Source of the DNA: Jaapia argillacea MUCL 33604 | Taxonomy: Eukaryota; Basidiomycota; Agaricomycetes; Jaapiales; Jaapiaceae | Assembly: GCA_000697665.1 (NCBI GenBank) | Contig: KL197713.1 | Coordinates: 760,894-824,893, forward strand | Direction: 5' to 3' | Length of the DNA stretch: 64,000 bases | In this document: positions 1-12,000 of the stretch, piece after piece | How positions within the stretch are numbered: the stretch's first letter is position 1 | Layout of the letters: every line of letters starts with the position of its first letter | The notes under the pieces: model-generated | The model's database searches: none | What the model was told of the DNA's origin: nothing | The model's input: only the letters and a program-made list of their open reading frames with translations | Made by a program: the position numbers and the translations under genes

Positions 1-1668
1 GCTTATGACGATGGGCGCACCCAATTGTTACTTTGTATCCATGGTCTTCTTCCCATTATCTTTCGTCAAAATGCGTACAACATCCCCGTTGCCGTGTGGA
101 TCACTCATGAATACCCAAGGCAACCCCCAATTGCCTACGTTGTTCCAACTGGAGACATGTTGGTAAAATCAGGAAAGTATATGGATATCAGTGGGAGATG
201 CGGTCTACCATATCTACGAGACTGGGAGAGGAAAAGCGAGGTAAGTCACACCCAAGATAAGGCAACAGGTGACCCACCTGATATCGTCTCAGGGCTGTAA
301 CTTAGCATCGTTGTTAGAAGCAATGCAGCAACAGTTCTCCTCTGAACCCCCTGTCTATGCAAGACCGAAGGCTCAACGTCAAGCCCCGCATCTTACCCAA
401 ACACCTAATCCTAACAGCTCAGTCGCCACACCTCCCCCGACAAATTACACTCCCCCCAGCACTTCTGCCACGAATGATCGACCACCTCTTCCTCCGAAGC
501 CCTCACCAGCGGTCAGCCCTTCCCGTCCTTCCCCTGTCCAGGCCTCCGAATTTGTATTCCCTGCGCGGGTTCAAAGTGTGAGCATTGCTTCATTGCATAT
601 CTGTTACGAATGACGCTCATGATAGTTTTCTCCAGCCTGCTCTGCCACCCAGACCACCCCCGGGTGCAGGTTTGCCACAGTACCTCACTTCTCCAGATTC
701 TCCGTCCCACAACAGAAGTTTCTCGATCGGGGGTGGCAATTTACCTGCGAACGCGCCATTTCGGCCTCCAGGTACTCCACCTCCGACTGGTACCCCGAGG
801 AGTCACCGATGGTCCATGCCACCCCAGCAAACTAGCCCGGTGTACCACCGCACATCGCCTCCGGCCACAGTCTCACCCCAGGCCCCTGCCAGCAATCCTC
901 ACAACCCTCCTCCACCTCCTCAGCTATGGTCTGCACGAGTACCGGCACCTCCACCTCCTCCGGCACCCGTCGCACAGGCCATACCCCCACCAAACCTACT
1001 TGATAACGAGATTTCGTCTTCTTTGACAAATATGCACACCGTTGTCCCGCCTCGGTCAATGAATCCGGAGCTAGTTCGCTTACGTGCTCAGGTACATGCG
1101 AAATTGCAGAGCGAGCTAAGCGCTCTGGTCCAAGTGATGTCACTGGATGGTGATCGCCTTCGTGCACATCAAGTTGATCTTCTTGCTGGAGAACCCGCCA
1201 TTCGAGATGAAATGGCGAGATTAGAAGCAGTGCGAGATGTCTGTCGTACTGTGGCCAGTCGTTTCAAGGGTGTTGTTGAACACGCAGAGAAAAACGTTTC
1301 CGAATTGCGGCGGAAGGGCGATCCAGAAGTAGATGAATTGATCTGTTCGACGACCATTGTCCACAACCAGTACGCAAACCCTCCTTCGCAGAACCACTCG
1401 TCCCTAATCCCCATTTGCTAGACTAATCGATCTGGTTGCCGAGGATAACTCTATCGAAGATACCATTTACCACCTCCACCGAGCATTGAATACTGGGCGG
1501 ATTGACCTCGAACGTTTCTTGAGGGTATGTGTAATACACCAGAAATTTTCAGTCACCACCCTAATGTCGTCTCCACAGGCTACCCGCACGCTTGCCGAAG
1601 AGCAGTTTATGAAGAAGGCTCTCATCGAAAAGATCCAGACTGGGATGCCCATGGGCCAATGGACTTGA
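1..1668 (+). CDS. vps23: ESCRT-I subunit Vps23/TSG101, 5' end outside window
   Basis: ESCRT-I component that binds ubiquitinated cargo on endosomes for multivesicular-body sorting. Probable exons are 1-240, 293-577, 636-1369, 1422-1524 and 1579-1668, giving about 483 residues of a protein whose first residues lie outside the window. The first exon carries the UEV fold, with YNIPVAVWITHEYP, the PT.DM segment and GLPYLRDW, and lacks a Cys-based E2 active site as expected for UEV. A long Pro/Ser-rich linker follows, then a helical, charged segment (coiled-coil stalk), then the C-terminal steadiness box (LIDLVAEDNSIEDTIYHL ... RTLAEEQFMKKAL). The phase-2 intron at 1370-1421 is needed to join the coiled coil to the steadiness box. 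Family assignment is firm from UEV plus steadiness box. Confidence 0.93.
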
Positions 1669-2142
1669 ATTAGAACTTCTGTAGAGGACAATCAATCAGC
1701 CACGATTTGTACTTCTGCTCGCTGTCTGCTAGCTATTGTTAGATATCCTCGAGTCGACGACGACGTCGCCCCAATTCTCCTGACCGTTCCCGTGGCGCCC
1801 TTCGTTCATGCCATATGGAAATGACTTTTTCAAACCTAACACACCCCACTTCTAAGATGAAATGCTCCCGACAGACGATCATCATGAGCCACTGTGCTTA
1901 GGTTCAGGGTTGTGTCTCCTGACAGAACCACTCTCGCATCGAACTTTACTGCCCGAAGCACCCAAACGCCCATTGTGCCACCATTCCTCATTGGTCGTGA
2001 CACATTCCAAATAGAATACAGCAGCCTTGAGATAGTACAGCGTCATCGAAGTTCACGACTAAGACGAGGATAGAAGGAAGTCTCCTGGGGAAAAGGGGAT
2101 CGGAGAAAACTCGACGATGGAACCCTCAATCATCTAGGATCC
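1669..2142. other. Convergent 3' spacer
   Basis: About 470 bases between the ends of the Vps23 gene (+) and the Src1-like gene (-). I see no supported coding region or RNA gene; it should hold both 3' untranslated regions. Confidence 0.6.
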
Positions 2143-4907
2143 TCAACCCTCATTGGGTCCACTCGAGCCCGATGGCAGCTTTCGGGGGCTGGATGTAGTG
2201 CTTCCGACCCAGCGCCACACCCTCATTTCTTCTCCTCCTGACACCTCCTCCAAATTTGCCCTGACATTGGCATTGCTCTCTACCACGTGCTCAACGCGAT
2301 CCCATAACTTTGTGCGAGTCGGGATAGAGTGCTCCTCTTGCAAAATTAGGTCCCGAAGCTGCACCGAGGATAAATAAGGATGGGTAGCAGTGACGGGATC
2401 CGTGTGGTAGGCCAATTCTTGGTTGCGAAGTGTGTCGAGGGCGATCTGGACAAGCTCAGCCACACGCCTGTCTTCGATCTGTCTTCGGCCCCGGCGAATT
2501 CTGGCAAGAAACGCACTGAAAACGAGGGCGACAGCGCCTGCAGAAGCAAGGATGAGTGGGTAATGGAGTTATGACGCAAAGAAGTAGACGTGCCTAGAAC
2601 CGTCATTCGCCATTCTTGCCAAGCTTCTCTGGCTCTGACTGTGACTACACAATCCCAAGTCAAATCCGGTGTCTTGTGCGCCAAGTACCTTCTACCCCTG
2701 AAACAAGACGCGATCAGCGAGAAGCCACCTGTCAAACGATGTGTCCCTCACTCCTGGTCCATGCTGACAATAACGCCACCCCATTGGACTAGTTGACTAA
2801 TGGCTTCATCAAACATCCCATCGAACGAATCCAACAGCTGCGGCTACAATTCGCAAGATTCGACATTCAGAGTTCGAGGGGAGGGTCGAAAACTACTCAC
2901 AGCTGTCTTTCGCCTCATACCGTCTTTCAAGATCTCGATTTCCACACCCCAGGTTCTCGCTTCGCCACCACCATCATCCGTAAACTTGGATACGTCCCCT
3001 TTACAGTACCTCTTCCCTCTCTCCTGACCAAGCATAGATTCCACGGCTTTCCCTAGAGCTCCGATGTTCCGTTTACGTCGGGGATCCTCGACACACCGCG
3101 GAGGAAACGCCACCGAACCCAAACCTGGAAAACCATCCGCTACACTGGAGATGACCTGCCAAGCTAGATCCGAAGCAGAAGAAGACGAGGGTGTATTTGG
3201 AAGCGGGACAAAACTGAATAGGAGATGCGGCCGAAGGAGGTATCCAGTTTCGCATGCGACATCATGAGTCGTGCAGGTAGCATGCTCAGGACAGGGGGTG
3301 CAAGAAGTCGGGTGGGGTACTGGAATCAAGGGCAATGGTGGACATTCTGTCTTCACAAGCTCCATTCCATCGACTTCCCTTCTTCCAGGGACCGTCGACT
3401 GTGTCGGAATGGAAGGAAGGTCAACATGGGTAAGGTTCTCCTTGTTGCAAACTTCGATAGCTGCCCAACGAGCTTTGAAAGCCTCCAAAACCTCGTTTGT
3501 ATTGCGCCCAGGCTCACAGTATCCAATCTGCGCAGAATCGGACTTGTAAGTCATCACCCCACTGGAAACGACGAAAGTAAGGAGGGCAAGAAGGATTCGA
3601 ACGACGAAAGATGTCGAATGGCCTTCTTTTGCGCGTGGTCGCCGGATAACTGAACTGCTATTATCGTCGATTTGGGCAAGGGCAGTGGTTTCGTCCTCTT
3701 CTACCTCCGCTTCTAGATCGTCCAGGGCTTGGTCCTCTCCTTCGACCACATCGTCGGGAAAAACCTCCTCGATCTCTTCCTCCTGCACCATGCTTGGAAC
3801 CGCAACGACTCCTCTCTGCATCCCTCGCGGCGAAAAACTCGTTCGAGGGTGTGCGTCGATTGTTCGGGACTCCAGCACCACACTGGGGGGTAGTTGAGGT
3901 TCAAATTTAGACTGGGGGGGAGACTGAGGAGTTGTGCCTCTGGGCAATGGAATCGGCTTCTGGGGAGAAGGGGGTAGTTGAGGTGGTGCAGAGGTGGACT
4001 TTTGGGTATTCCGGGTCGTTCGCGCAACCGATGACCGTCGAGCCTTCACCTTCGCGGGAGAGGGCCGTAGAGGGGACGACGATTCCGCGCCAGATTGAAA
4101 AACGTTGTTGTCTTCCCAACCGCTATCTTCGGCATTCTACCCAAGGATTGTTTAGTTCCTATCGTGATCACGAGGAAATGACTTACACTTTGGGCGACTC
4201 TGCGCGCCTGCGACGCTGCATCTGCCGACTGACGGAAATAGGAGTAAGTTTCGGACATAAGAGAGCGAAGACACGAATCGTACACTTTTCTTGCTTCTGC
4301 CGACTTTGCGAATTGGAATCTCGTCTTCTGGTTCGCTTTCTTCGATCAAGGCTGGCTGGACAGGCGCGACTCGTCGCGATGAGGGGCCTCCTAGGGATGG
4401 TTGTGCAGATGAACGACGGCGCTTGGGCTAAACGTCGATTAGCTGGTAGATCAGATATAGAGAGGTGTCGCTCACTGGTTCTGGCCTTTCGGGTGATAAA
4501 TCTCTCTCTTCATCCTGCGACGGCGCACGGGATAGGCGTCTGGAGGATCTTCTCGTAACCTAGAAGCACAAATAGGATAGAGGGTTATCCGAAGACGTTC
4601 AGCCAGTGGCAACTCTGCTTACCTTGGATCCACCAATGGGTTCTCCGGTAATACCGTCCGTGATGCCTTCGTCACTGGCGATACTATTCGCCTTCTTTAT
4701 CCTCTCCTTCTTAAATTTCGTGGATTTGGCTTTGATTTCCTCGTTGAATAGCTGGACTAGCTTGGGTTTGGTGTAGGCTGAGGGGTACTTGACGTTGTGA
4801 AAACCAAACACTCCAAGCAATTGAGGGACGGTGAGAGAAGATGCTTCAAAATCAGGGTTCAGATATTCTCCAAGAGCGATGACCTGTGCGGCTGTCATGC
4901 GCGACAT
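2143..4907 (-). CDS. src1: Inner nuclear membrane HeH/MSC protein (Src1/Heh1/Lem2 type)
   Basis: Integral inner-nuclear-membrane protein that tethers chromatin and supports nuclear-envelope integrity in the family. Exons read as 4907-4623, 4559-4476, 4427-4284, 4228-4187, 4136-2901, 2843-2752, 2697 to about 2590, and a last exon ending at 2143. The N-terminus has an HeH (LEM-like) helix-extension-helix: LNPDFEASSLTVPQLLGVFG then YPSAYTKPKLVQLFNEEI. A basic, Ser-rich nucleoplasmic region (KSKKER, RRSSRR, RRRSS) follows. The first membrane helix is near VRILLALLTFVVSSGVM. A lumenal Man1-Src1 C-terminal domain with paired cysteines (CTPCPEHATC) follows, and a second helix (AVALVFSAFLARIRR) precedes the C-terminal winged-helix-like tail. 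The start at 4907 is the first ATG before the HeH domain; a second ATG lies three codons on. The junction between about 2520 and 2600 does not splice cleanly in my reading. Confidence 0.88.
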
Positions 4908-5484
4908 GGCGGGCGACGGCGAGCGGGGGTCTTCTGGGCGCTTGGAAGTTGGAGTCAACAATCAAGGAGTTCATTTCCACACGCCTCTACACGTCACCGG
5001 ACCGCTGCCACCGCGGTGCGGACCCCGTCGCGTCACTCGTGACTTGTAAACCGGACAGCTTCCGAAATCCGATGAGCTTCAAGGATGATGATGATGAATT
5101 CTATGGAGCGCTGCGCACTAACTACGAGTACAGACGCGGGGCAAGTACTAAAGAGTTGCCTGTGTACATACAAGGGTATCTTGGATGGTTGCGTATAATG
5201 TTACGGGTGATGTGGGGCAGTAATGAGCTTCAAGGATCCCAACGCGTTTGCTGGGTCCGGAAAATATTTTGAACAACCATCTACTTCGACTTACTTATGT
5301 CTTGCTGCACACTGACAATATTGCATGTGTTTAGTAACTGAAGCATGATGCTCGTCGGTCCTGACGCCTGAGGTCTCAACGGAGTAAAGTCACCGCCACC
5401 CCTTCTTGGGCACTTACCAGCGTTCTTTCTCAGGCCCGGCGTCAGAGACCTATGCATCCACCTGTCTTCTAGTTCCTTGCACGA
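4908..5484. promoter_or_regulatory. Divergent intergenic region, Src1-like (-) / NmrA-like (+)
   Basis: About 580 bases between the two divergent starts. Reading frames on the + strand here are short and match no family. The phrase ATGAGCTTCAAGGAT occurs near 5072 and TGAGCTTCAAGGAT again near 5224, a short direct repeat of unknown meaning. No clear TATA box seen. Confidence 0.45.
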
Positions 5485-6765
5485 ATGGCTGAACCCATAG
5501 TCTCACCTCGCACGGTGCTCGTCGTTGGGGCCACTGGAAAGCAGGGTAGCGCTGTCATTTCCTTCTTATCTCAGTCTCAGTCGGACTTCAGGATACTTGC
5601 CCTTACAAGAAAGGCATCTTCCCCGGCTGCGCAATCTCTAATTCGCGACTCGGTCAGCCCAGTTGAAGGCGACCTCGATAAACCAGACACCATTCGCAAG
5701 ATTTTCGTCGACGCCTCTTCAACTGGTGGTATATGGGGCATATTCGTGATTCTTGCGTTCCCGGGACTTGGGGTCAACGCAGACGCCGAGGAGAGTCAAG
5801 GAATTGTAATATTTTCTCTCTCTCGCTCCCAACCTCCATCTTCAATATCGTCTACAGCTGTTGGTTAACCTGGCTGTGGAGTTCCAAGTCAAGACCTTCA
5901 TATTCTCCTCCGTCGAACGCGGTGGAGAAGCCTTCGACGACCACCTCACCCTGGATCGAGCTGCAAAGGTGAAGATAGAGAACCATCTCCGGTCTTCTGA
6001 TAATCTCTCTTGGACGTGAGCCCATGTTTTGAAACCATTTCCATGGTTCCCATCTTTACATTTTCCTTGCCGTAGAATATTGCGTCCAGCATTCTTCATG
6101 GAAAACTTTGATGGAGCCATTGGGAAAGTGACTACCACTGTTTTGCAGCAAGGTCTGAAGGCCGACACCAAACTTCAGCTAATAGTTGGTTATCTTCCAT
6201 TCTTGCCAATTTGCGTTCACACTCAGGGTTCACTTCTCCCTTTAAGGCGGTTGAAGATATTGCCCACGTTGCATGTGCCATTTTCGAGGTACATTTAAGG
6301 TTTTGCGGTGTTTCTCTCTCATTGTTTGTTGACTGCGCCCACCAGAACCCAGAGCCCTATGACCACAAGATCATCGTAGTTGTAGGCGATATTCTCACCA
6401 CTGCCGAACAAGACCAATCGTATCTCCGCGCAACTGGGAGACATCTTCCTTCTGTTCCTTCATTCTTGGGAAAGGCACTCCTAGCAACGAACTCCCACAC
6501 CAAAGCTCTGTATGTCCTCTCTTGCGAGAAATTTCTGGTTAGTCTGTCTTATCAGGCCCCTCGCAGTATTTCCGACATGGAAAGAATTCACGGTGATCGA
6601 TCAATAATGGAAGAAGGATATCAAGAACTGCTCACTACGGTTAGGTCAATATATCCCCACATGCAAACATTCGAGGAATGGGCGAGAAATCGAGGCCGAA
6701 AGGATGACAGAGGCCAGCGCTGGAATAACGTTTCGATCATTGATCTGATTTTGGGCAGACGATGA
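5485..6765 (+). CDS. NmrA-like NAD(P)-binding protein
   Basis: Atypical short-chain dehydrogenase of the NmrA/HSCARG family, which bind NAD(P) and often act as redox sensors or transcriptional co-regulators rather than enzymes. The N-terminus begins a few residues before the Rossmann motif TVLVVGATGKQGSAV (GATGKQG glycine loop). Later blocks fit the family: VKTFIFSSVERGGEAF, ILRPAFFMENF and FKAVEDIAHVACAIFE. The first exon is 5485-5805 and the second starts at 5858; further introns lie near 6017-6075, 6188-6229, 6292-6347 and 6510-6556. The C-terminus (TFEEWARNRG) matches the usual tail. No catalytic Tyr-x-x-x-Lys is obvious, which is normal for this branch. The specific role is unknown. Confidence 0.85.
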
Positions 6766-6992
6766 CAACTACGACGGCTCACACCAGAGTTTGACGTCTT
6801 CGGGATTCGATACTCTCCATGTCAGTTCCGTGAGCGCCTCGACTACATGTCCAACCTACACATCTGACTGCTTTGTCATAGCATAACTTCGAAGACACGT
6901 AAACCACCATTCCAACCTTGTGCTGTATAAGGTTCCGATACCACACAAACAATCGGTCTATAACACCTCCCGGTTGCCATCTCTACTCCTCT

Positions 6993-7864
6993 CTATACGC
7001 GGACCGCATACAGAAATCCGTCATACCCCTTCTCCCCCACAGTCCCGATCGTCGTGCAATCCACCTCCTTGTCTCCTTTGATCCGTTTCAGCAGATCACG
7101 TACCCCATCACAATTAACATCATTTTGAATTCTCATGTCGCTAACTCTGGCATTTCGGACGACATTATCCACGATCTATGCAAGCCCCATCCGATGTCAG
7201 CATTTTTTTCTGACTCGAACACATCAAGTGACAAACACGTACGATCACACCACCTTTCTTGACCAAACGTTTCGCCTCAGCAAAATAATTTCCATTATTC
7301 GGCTTATCAGCGTCGATGAAGATGAAATCGAAAGGCGGTTCTGGTTTCAGATTCGCTAGCGTATCCAACGCAGCTCCGAGGATTACAGAGACTTTGGATG
7401 ATAAACCGGCACGTTCGATATTCTTCCGAGCTACCTTGATAAGGACGTACTCGTGTTAGACCCGGAGTCAACGAGGAGCCACGATATATTACGTACGTTT
7501 GCATTGACCTCATTCACTTCGCAAGAGATGAGTTGACCATCATCTGGTAACGCTCTGGCCAACCAGATCGTGGAATATCTGTGTGATGCCCCAACATATC
7601 GGTCATTTCATGATTGCGAAGGCAGTGCTTTGAGTTGACGAACCCCCCCAAAGTCCCAAGCTCCAGTATCTTCTTGGCGCCAATCGATCGCGCAAGTAGT
7701 TGCAAAAACTTGCCCTGAGCTGCTGTAACATTGATTTCGGGCAGTCCTGCCTCCGTGCTCGCTTTCAGCGCATTCTCGAGGTCATCGTCATGATCTATCA
7801 AAAATGAATTTTGATAGTTATCTTCGCGAGTCCAATCAGCGAGGGTGGTTGGGGATCTGTTCAT
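6993..7864 (-). CDS. Class I SAM-dependent O-methyltransferase (caffeoyl-CoA/catechol type), copy 1
   Basis: Small cation-dependent O-methyltransferase (family 3) that moves a methyl group from S-adenosylmethionine to a hydroxyl, usually of a catechol. The protein starts MNRSPTTLADWTRED. It has the SAM motif KKILELGTLGG, then an exon reading YSTIWLARALPDDGQLISCE, then the metal/SAM block FDFIFIDADKPNN, then GGVI joined to IVDNVVRNARVSDM. It ends with GEKGYDGFLYAVRV and a TAG at 6993-6995. The last exon lies beyond the longest open frame and was recovered by matching the paralogue at 17845-18728, which has the same four-block layout and the same intron points. The first intron lies immediately after the GTLGG motif in both copies. 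Substrate unknown. Confidence 0.86.
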
Positions 7865-8196
7865 GGGTCACGATAGGTGTTTGTCGACCTGGTAGTTGTA
7901 TGGTAGGGAGAAAGTTGAGGTGTTGATCCTTTCACATTTACGATGACTTCAGATATAGAGATCAAGAGCTCAGTGTATTTTAATCAGATAAGATGCTGCG
8001 GGCCGGTCACGCCAGCCGTCCATAACCTCTGCAACCCAAGTACCGCACGACATAATACCGAGCATAACCGGCGATGAAATGATGCTTGAGATGGCGAACC
8101 AAAATGAATTACTAGGTGTTTTACGCCATGCGGTCTATTTCATGGAGAACCACCTAATTCCCAAGAGGACTAATGACAATCTCGTCTCCAACGATT
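7865..8196. other. Intergenic spacer, methyltransferase promoter / SQOR 3' end
   Basis: About 330 bases holding the upstream region of the methyltransferase and the 3' end of the next minus-strand gene. The open + frame at 8079-8261 overlaps the last coding exon of that gene and has no family support. Confidence 0.4.
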
Positions 8197-9999
8197 TCAT
8201 TGGAGGGAAGCAGGGAATGATGGCCGCAGAGGTCCTGATGGCCCAAACCAAGTTCCCTTGACCTGTGATTCATGTCAGCGCGGTTGACTCACTGAGAGAG
8301 GTCATGCGATAAGTGACTAGACTCACCATGTACTTGAAGTACACATAAGGGAACAGGTCCTGTCATGTTTCAGTCAGCATCGCCACCACTAGACCAAAAG
8401 TCCACAGCACGACATACCTTTTTGAGATAGTAGAAGAGACTAAGGAATCTCATCAGACGATACAACCCACACAATCAAACTTGGGACTCACGTTCTCGGG
8501 ACAGCTTGGTCGCCAAGGTACTCGGCGAAAGTCTCCTGAGGAACGAGACCGTACTTGAACTCAGCCAGCATCAATTCATTTTTACCGGTCAACAACTGTA
8601 TGCCATGATAAGAAAGTGATAGGAAGGAGGAGATAAAGCACTCACCGGGCAACTGGTGTATCCGTTGTACCGCGCACCACTCAACTTTCCGGTGTCCACA
8701 ACTGAGAACAGGTTCTCAGTCAAAACGGGAGTCTGCGATGTAATCGCAGCAGCCGTCTTGCTCGTCGGCAAGTTTGAACAATCCCCGAGAGACCAAATAT
8801 TTGAGAACTTCACGTGCTGCATGGTCTCTTTGTCAACCTCCACCCATCCTGCCGCATCACATATCGGCTGTCCCTTCATAACATCCAAGGGTCCCTGAGG
8901 AGGTACCACATGGAGCAAGGAATAGTCGGCAGAGACAGTGGAGCCGTCAGCCTTCGTAAAGGTTGCGGTGTGATTGTCGATATCAATCGAGGTTAGGTTA
9001 TGCTGGAATTGAGCGTCGATTCCCCGCTGAATCCTGAGTTCGTTCAGGGCGTCAGCGTATTTCTTGACGCTGAACATGGATGGCATTCCAGTCCAGAACT
9101 CGGGTTTGACGGTGTCACCACGGCCAGTTTTTTGCCACCGATCCCAAGCCTGCCACATGATCTTTTGAGGAGCTAATCGTTTATCAGTCAACATGAAAAT
9201 TCATCGATTTCGGTGATGGTACATGCCTCCGGCGCATTTGATGATACCTGCAGGCTGGGTGAAGATGGCCTTCCCAGACCTCAGAGCATCAATATCGTTC
9301 CAAACCTTATCGCAAGTGTCATAGGAATAGATGGTCGAAACGCCAGACCTGGGATCTGCGAGCCCTTTGGCTAAACCAGGGATTCCGTCGAAGTTAATCT
9401 GCAATCCTGTAGCGACGACGAGCGTATCGTAAGCGACCGTTCGGCCAGAGGCAGTGGTCACCGAATTCGACTCGGGAGCGAAGGATTTGACGCTGTCAAC
9501 AACATGGGTGATGTGGGGTGGAATGAGGGAATCCACTGGTCGCCGTAGGTCTTGCTTTTTCTTCAAACCAGAGCCCACGAGAGTCCTAGTAATACGGTAC
9601 TGATTAGATCTCGGGTGAGCTCAGGAAGGCACGAGAACACGAACCAGCCAGGCTAGATTGGGATGATAAGAGGTAAGTGTAGTTCACATAGGTTGTGAAG
9701 AATACCTACCTGATAATGATGCCACTCGGCAGGGTCCACAATAGCAACATCACCGGGGTTCAGAGCCTTTCCAGCCGCCTTGAAACGGTTATAGATTTGG
9801 TTGGCAACGTTCAACCCGGCCGAACCTAGAAATTTGGCTTGACTATGGTCGCACGGCCCCATAGATTGGCAGTCCGCGCACCTCCACCAAGGACAAGAAC
9901 TTTGTATTTGCCCGCACCCGAGGCTGTAGACGTCCATCGGTTTCCTATGGCCGCTCGGGATGATGCCGCCAACGCGAAGGTCCTCTGAGCGATGAACAT
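8197..9999 (-). CDS. Mitochondrial sulfide:quinone oxidoreductase (SQOR/Hmt2 type)
   Basis: FAD enzyme of the inner mitochondrial membrane that oxidises sulfide and passes electrons to ubiquinone. The start at 9999 gives a mitochondrial presequence rich in Arg, Ser and Ala without acidic residues (MFIAQRTFALAASSRAAIG). The presequence runs into the FAD Rossmann motif VLVLGGGSAGLNVA, rejoined across a 57-base intron. Other blocks are YDTLVVATGLQINFDGIPGL, IFTQPAGIIKCAGG, APQKIMWQAWD, IWSLGDCSNLPTSKTAAA and LLTGKNELMLAEFKYG. The C-terminal exon reads VKGTWFGPSGPLRPSF before a stop at 8197. A cysteine in IIKCAGG fits the family's redox cysteine. The gene has several introns (for example 8270-8325). 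Length and order of blocks fit eukaryotic SQOR better than bacterial types. Confidence 0.9.
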
Positions 10000-10790
10000 G
10001 TCAAGTGAGAAATGAAAAGAAGGAATACGAGAGAGGACTGCTGGGTGGTCGTGCTAGATGCTGACTATATATCCCAGCGATATTCCGAATGTCCAAGTCT
10101 ACGAAAAGCCTTGGCCTTGGGATATCCGAAAACCCTCACCCGAGCACGTCATTTTCGTATCAAGTCTCACATAAGCTTAGTGTTGGTGTCGCAATTTGGT
10201 CGTGGTAATCCCGTAAGCCAACTGTTCAAGTCAAGTGAGCCAGAAGAAAAGTGTCTTGTTGTCGCCATCTTTACAATAAGTGGACTTGTCACTACCACAC
10301 ACCCTACTGAGGTGGTCTCCATCCATTCTGGTTCGGAATGAAGACTCTATTAGCGGCACGACCATTCGGAATAGGTTGGTCTGGCTGAGAAGTTCCTGGG
10401 ATTTCTTCGATTCTCATATCATACGTTTCGGAATAGTTGATCACCGTTTTCTTCCACCCACTTCCACCAGAGCTGAAGTAGGTCATTCGAAAACTGCCAA
10501 ATCGGCCCCATGATTGGCTGATTGTGGAAACGGAAATTGAATCCCACGCCCCTCGCATAGTTCCCTTGGAGATGCACGCAGACCGTCGTGGTCCAAGCTC
10601 AGAACTTGAAGCTTGCGACTCAGTGCCTCATGTTGTCGTAACTTCCGACTCTCCTTGAACCCTACGATCGTTTCTCCTTTTGCCAGCTGGCCTGTGCATT
10701 GAATCGGACTGAGCCCCTCTCCCCTTTATTTGCACCTACAACTATCTATTCTATTCGGCCCTGCGTTATATATCCTCGACGGTTCACGAA
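10000..10790. promoter_or_regulatory. Divergent intergenic region, SQOR (-) / Mso1-like (+)
   Basis: About 790 bases between divergent starts. ATTGG at about 10514 is a reversed CCAAT box, a common fungal HAP-complex site. Open frames here are short and match no family. Confidence 0.45.
10066..10072 (-). promoter_or_regulatory. Candidate TATA box of the SQOR gene
   Basis: TATATAT lies about 67 bases upstream of the ATG at 9999 on the minus strand, a plausible core promoter position in fungi. Only the sequence supports it. Confidence 0.4.
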
Positions 10791-12000
10791 ATGAACCCGA
10801 TTCGCTCTGATACCCTCCGCGGACTACCCTCTACCCCTCGCTCTCGCTCAGTTGGGAGATACAGAGAAGAGCCCTCTGTTGAACAGCCAAGAGTTCCTCT
10901 GCCCTCCCATCCGAAGTCCCTTCACTTGCAACGTTCAGTTAGCCCTCCCTCTTCAGGTGCCACACCTCGCTACCCTTCACCTCCTTCTTCCTCGCCTTTA
11001 CAAACTCCCCGTCGCCCATCCTTACCTTCAAACCCCCGTTCCAAGAGCGTAACTCGCGAGACGAAAAGAACCTATCCAGAGCCACTCCCCGAGCCCACGT
11101 CGAATGGATCTCATGCGTATTCTCAGTCAATTGCATCGACGATCTCGACGTCGTCTCCCCATTCATCCTCGGGTTCCCGTTTTCTCGATAGGATGAAATC
11201 TCGTTCTGGATCTTCATCGTCCAGAACGAGCTTTGAGACTGAAGAAGAAAAGATGCCGAGACTTCCTCCCCGTGGTCGAATTTTGAACGAACAGAGACGA
11301 GGTGATGATGATTTATCCAATCCTCCACAATTTGGTGGGTCAACCTGGCCTGCGGATGTTGGCATTCACGCTAACATTCCAACAGAACGGTCTTCTGAAG
11401 GAGTAATTCCGTCCAACAGCTTTGGTTCGTCACTGTGGGATCGAGTTGCTTTGGCGACAGGCTCTCTTACTGTGAACATCAGCAAGACTTTGGCTGCCCA
11501 TGTCTCGACCGATTCTGGAGAAGGTATGTCCCGTATTATTTATCGTTCGTGTAGCCCATCCTCATCCTCATTTAACAGAAACGCCTCCAGGCCAGGAGTC
11601 AAGATTGATTCAGGCCATGAAAGCCTACCATCTGGGTAAAGCTCGGGGTCCGTCCGGCCTCCCGGAATGGCTATTCAACTCTTATGAACGCGGATACACG
11701 TCTCGCCGTCTTTTCTCAACAACAGCGAATGAAGAAAGCTATAACAGGTCGTATACGCCAACATTGGAATTGGGGTCCGGGAGAGTACCTCGGCAAGAGG
11801 GGTTTGCATCTACTAACCTTAACTTGGGCTCAACTCCAGAACGGCGGGAACGGAGTCAGCCTTCGGTGGCAGGCGACAGGAGAGATGGACAGAACAAGCC
11901 TTCCAGAGCAGTAGACCGGTTGAAATCTCTCAGGGACGCAAAGCGCAGTGGGACCAGGGCTCTCAATTCTAGGGGGATTAACGACATGGTTGCTATTTAG
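10791..12000 (+). CDS. Mso1-like protein (Sec1-binding region), tentative
   Basis: Two exons joined at about 11525-11579 give some 385 residues. The first third is a disordered Ser/Pro/Arg-rich tail. A folded segment follows: SLWDRVALATGSLTVNIS, then, across the intron, TPPGQESRLIQAMKAYHL and GLPEWLFNSYERG. This layout (SLW..., an ESR-L--AMKAYH helix, then a PEWLF motif) resembles the Sec1-binding region of Mso1, a small regulator of exocytic SNARE assembly. The rest is again Ser/Arg-rich and ends in a basic segment (VDRLKSLRDAKRSGTRAL) that may bind membrane lipids. The family name rests on memory of the motif pattern; a conserved protein of unknown function is the alternative. Confidence 0.62.

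Noticed and set aside
3225-4558. Two long + strand open frames (142 and 208 residues) opposite the Src1-like gene
   Set aside because: They lie antisense to a gene with clear HeH, membrane and MSC segments, have biased composition and match no family.
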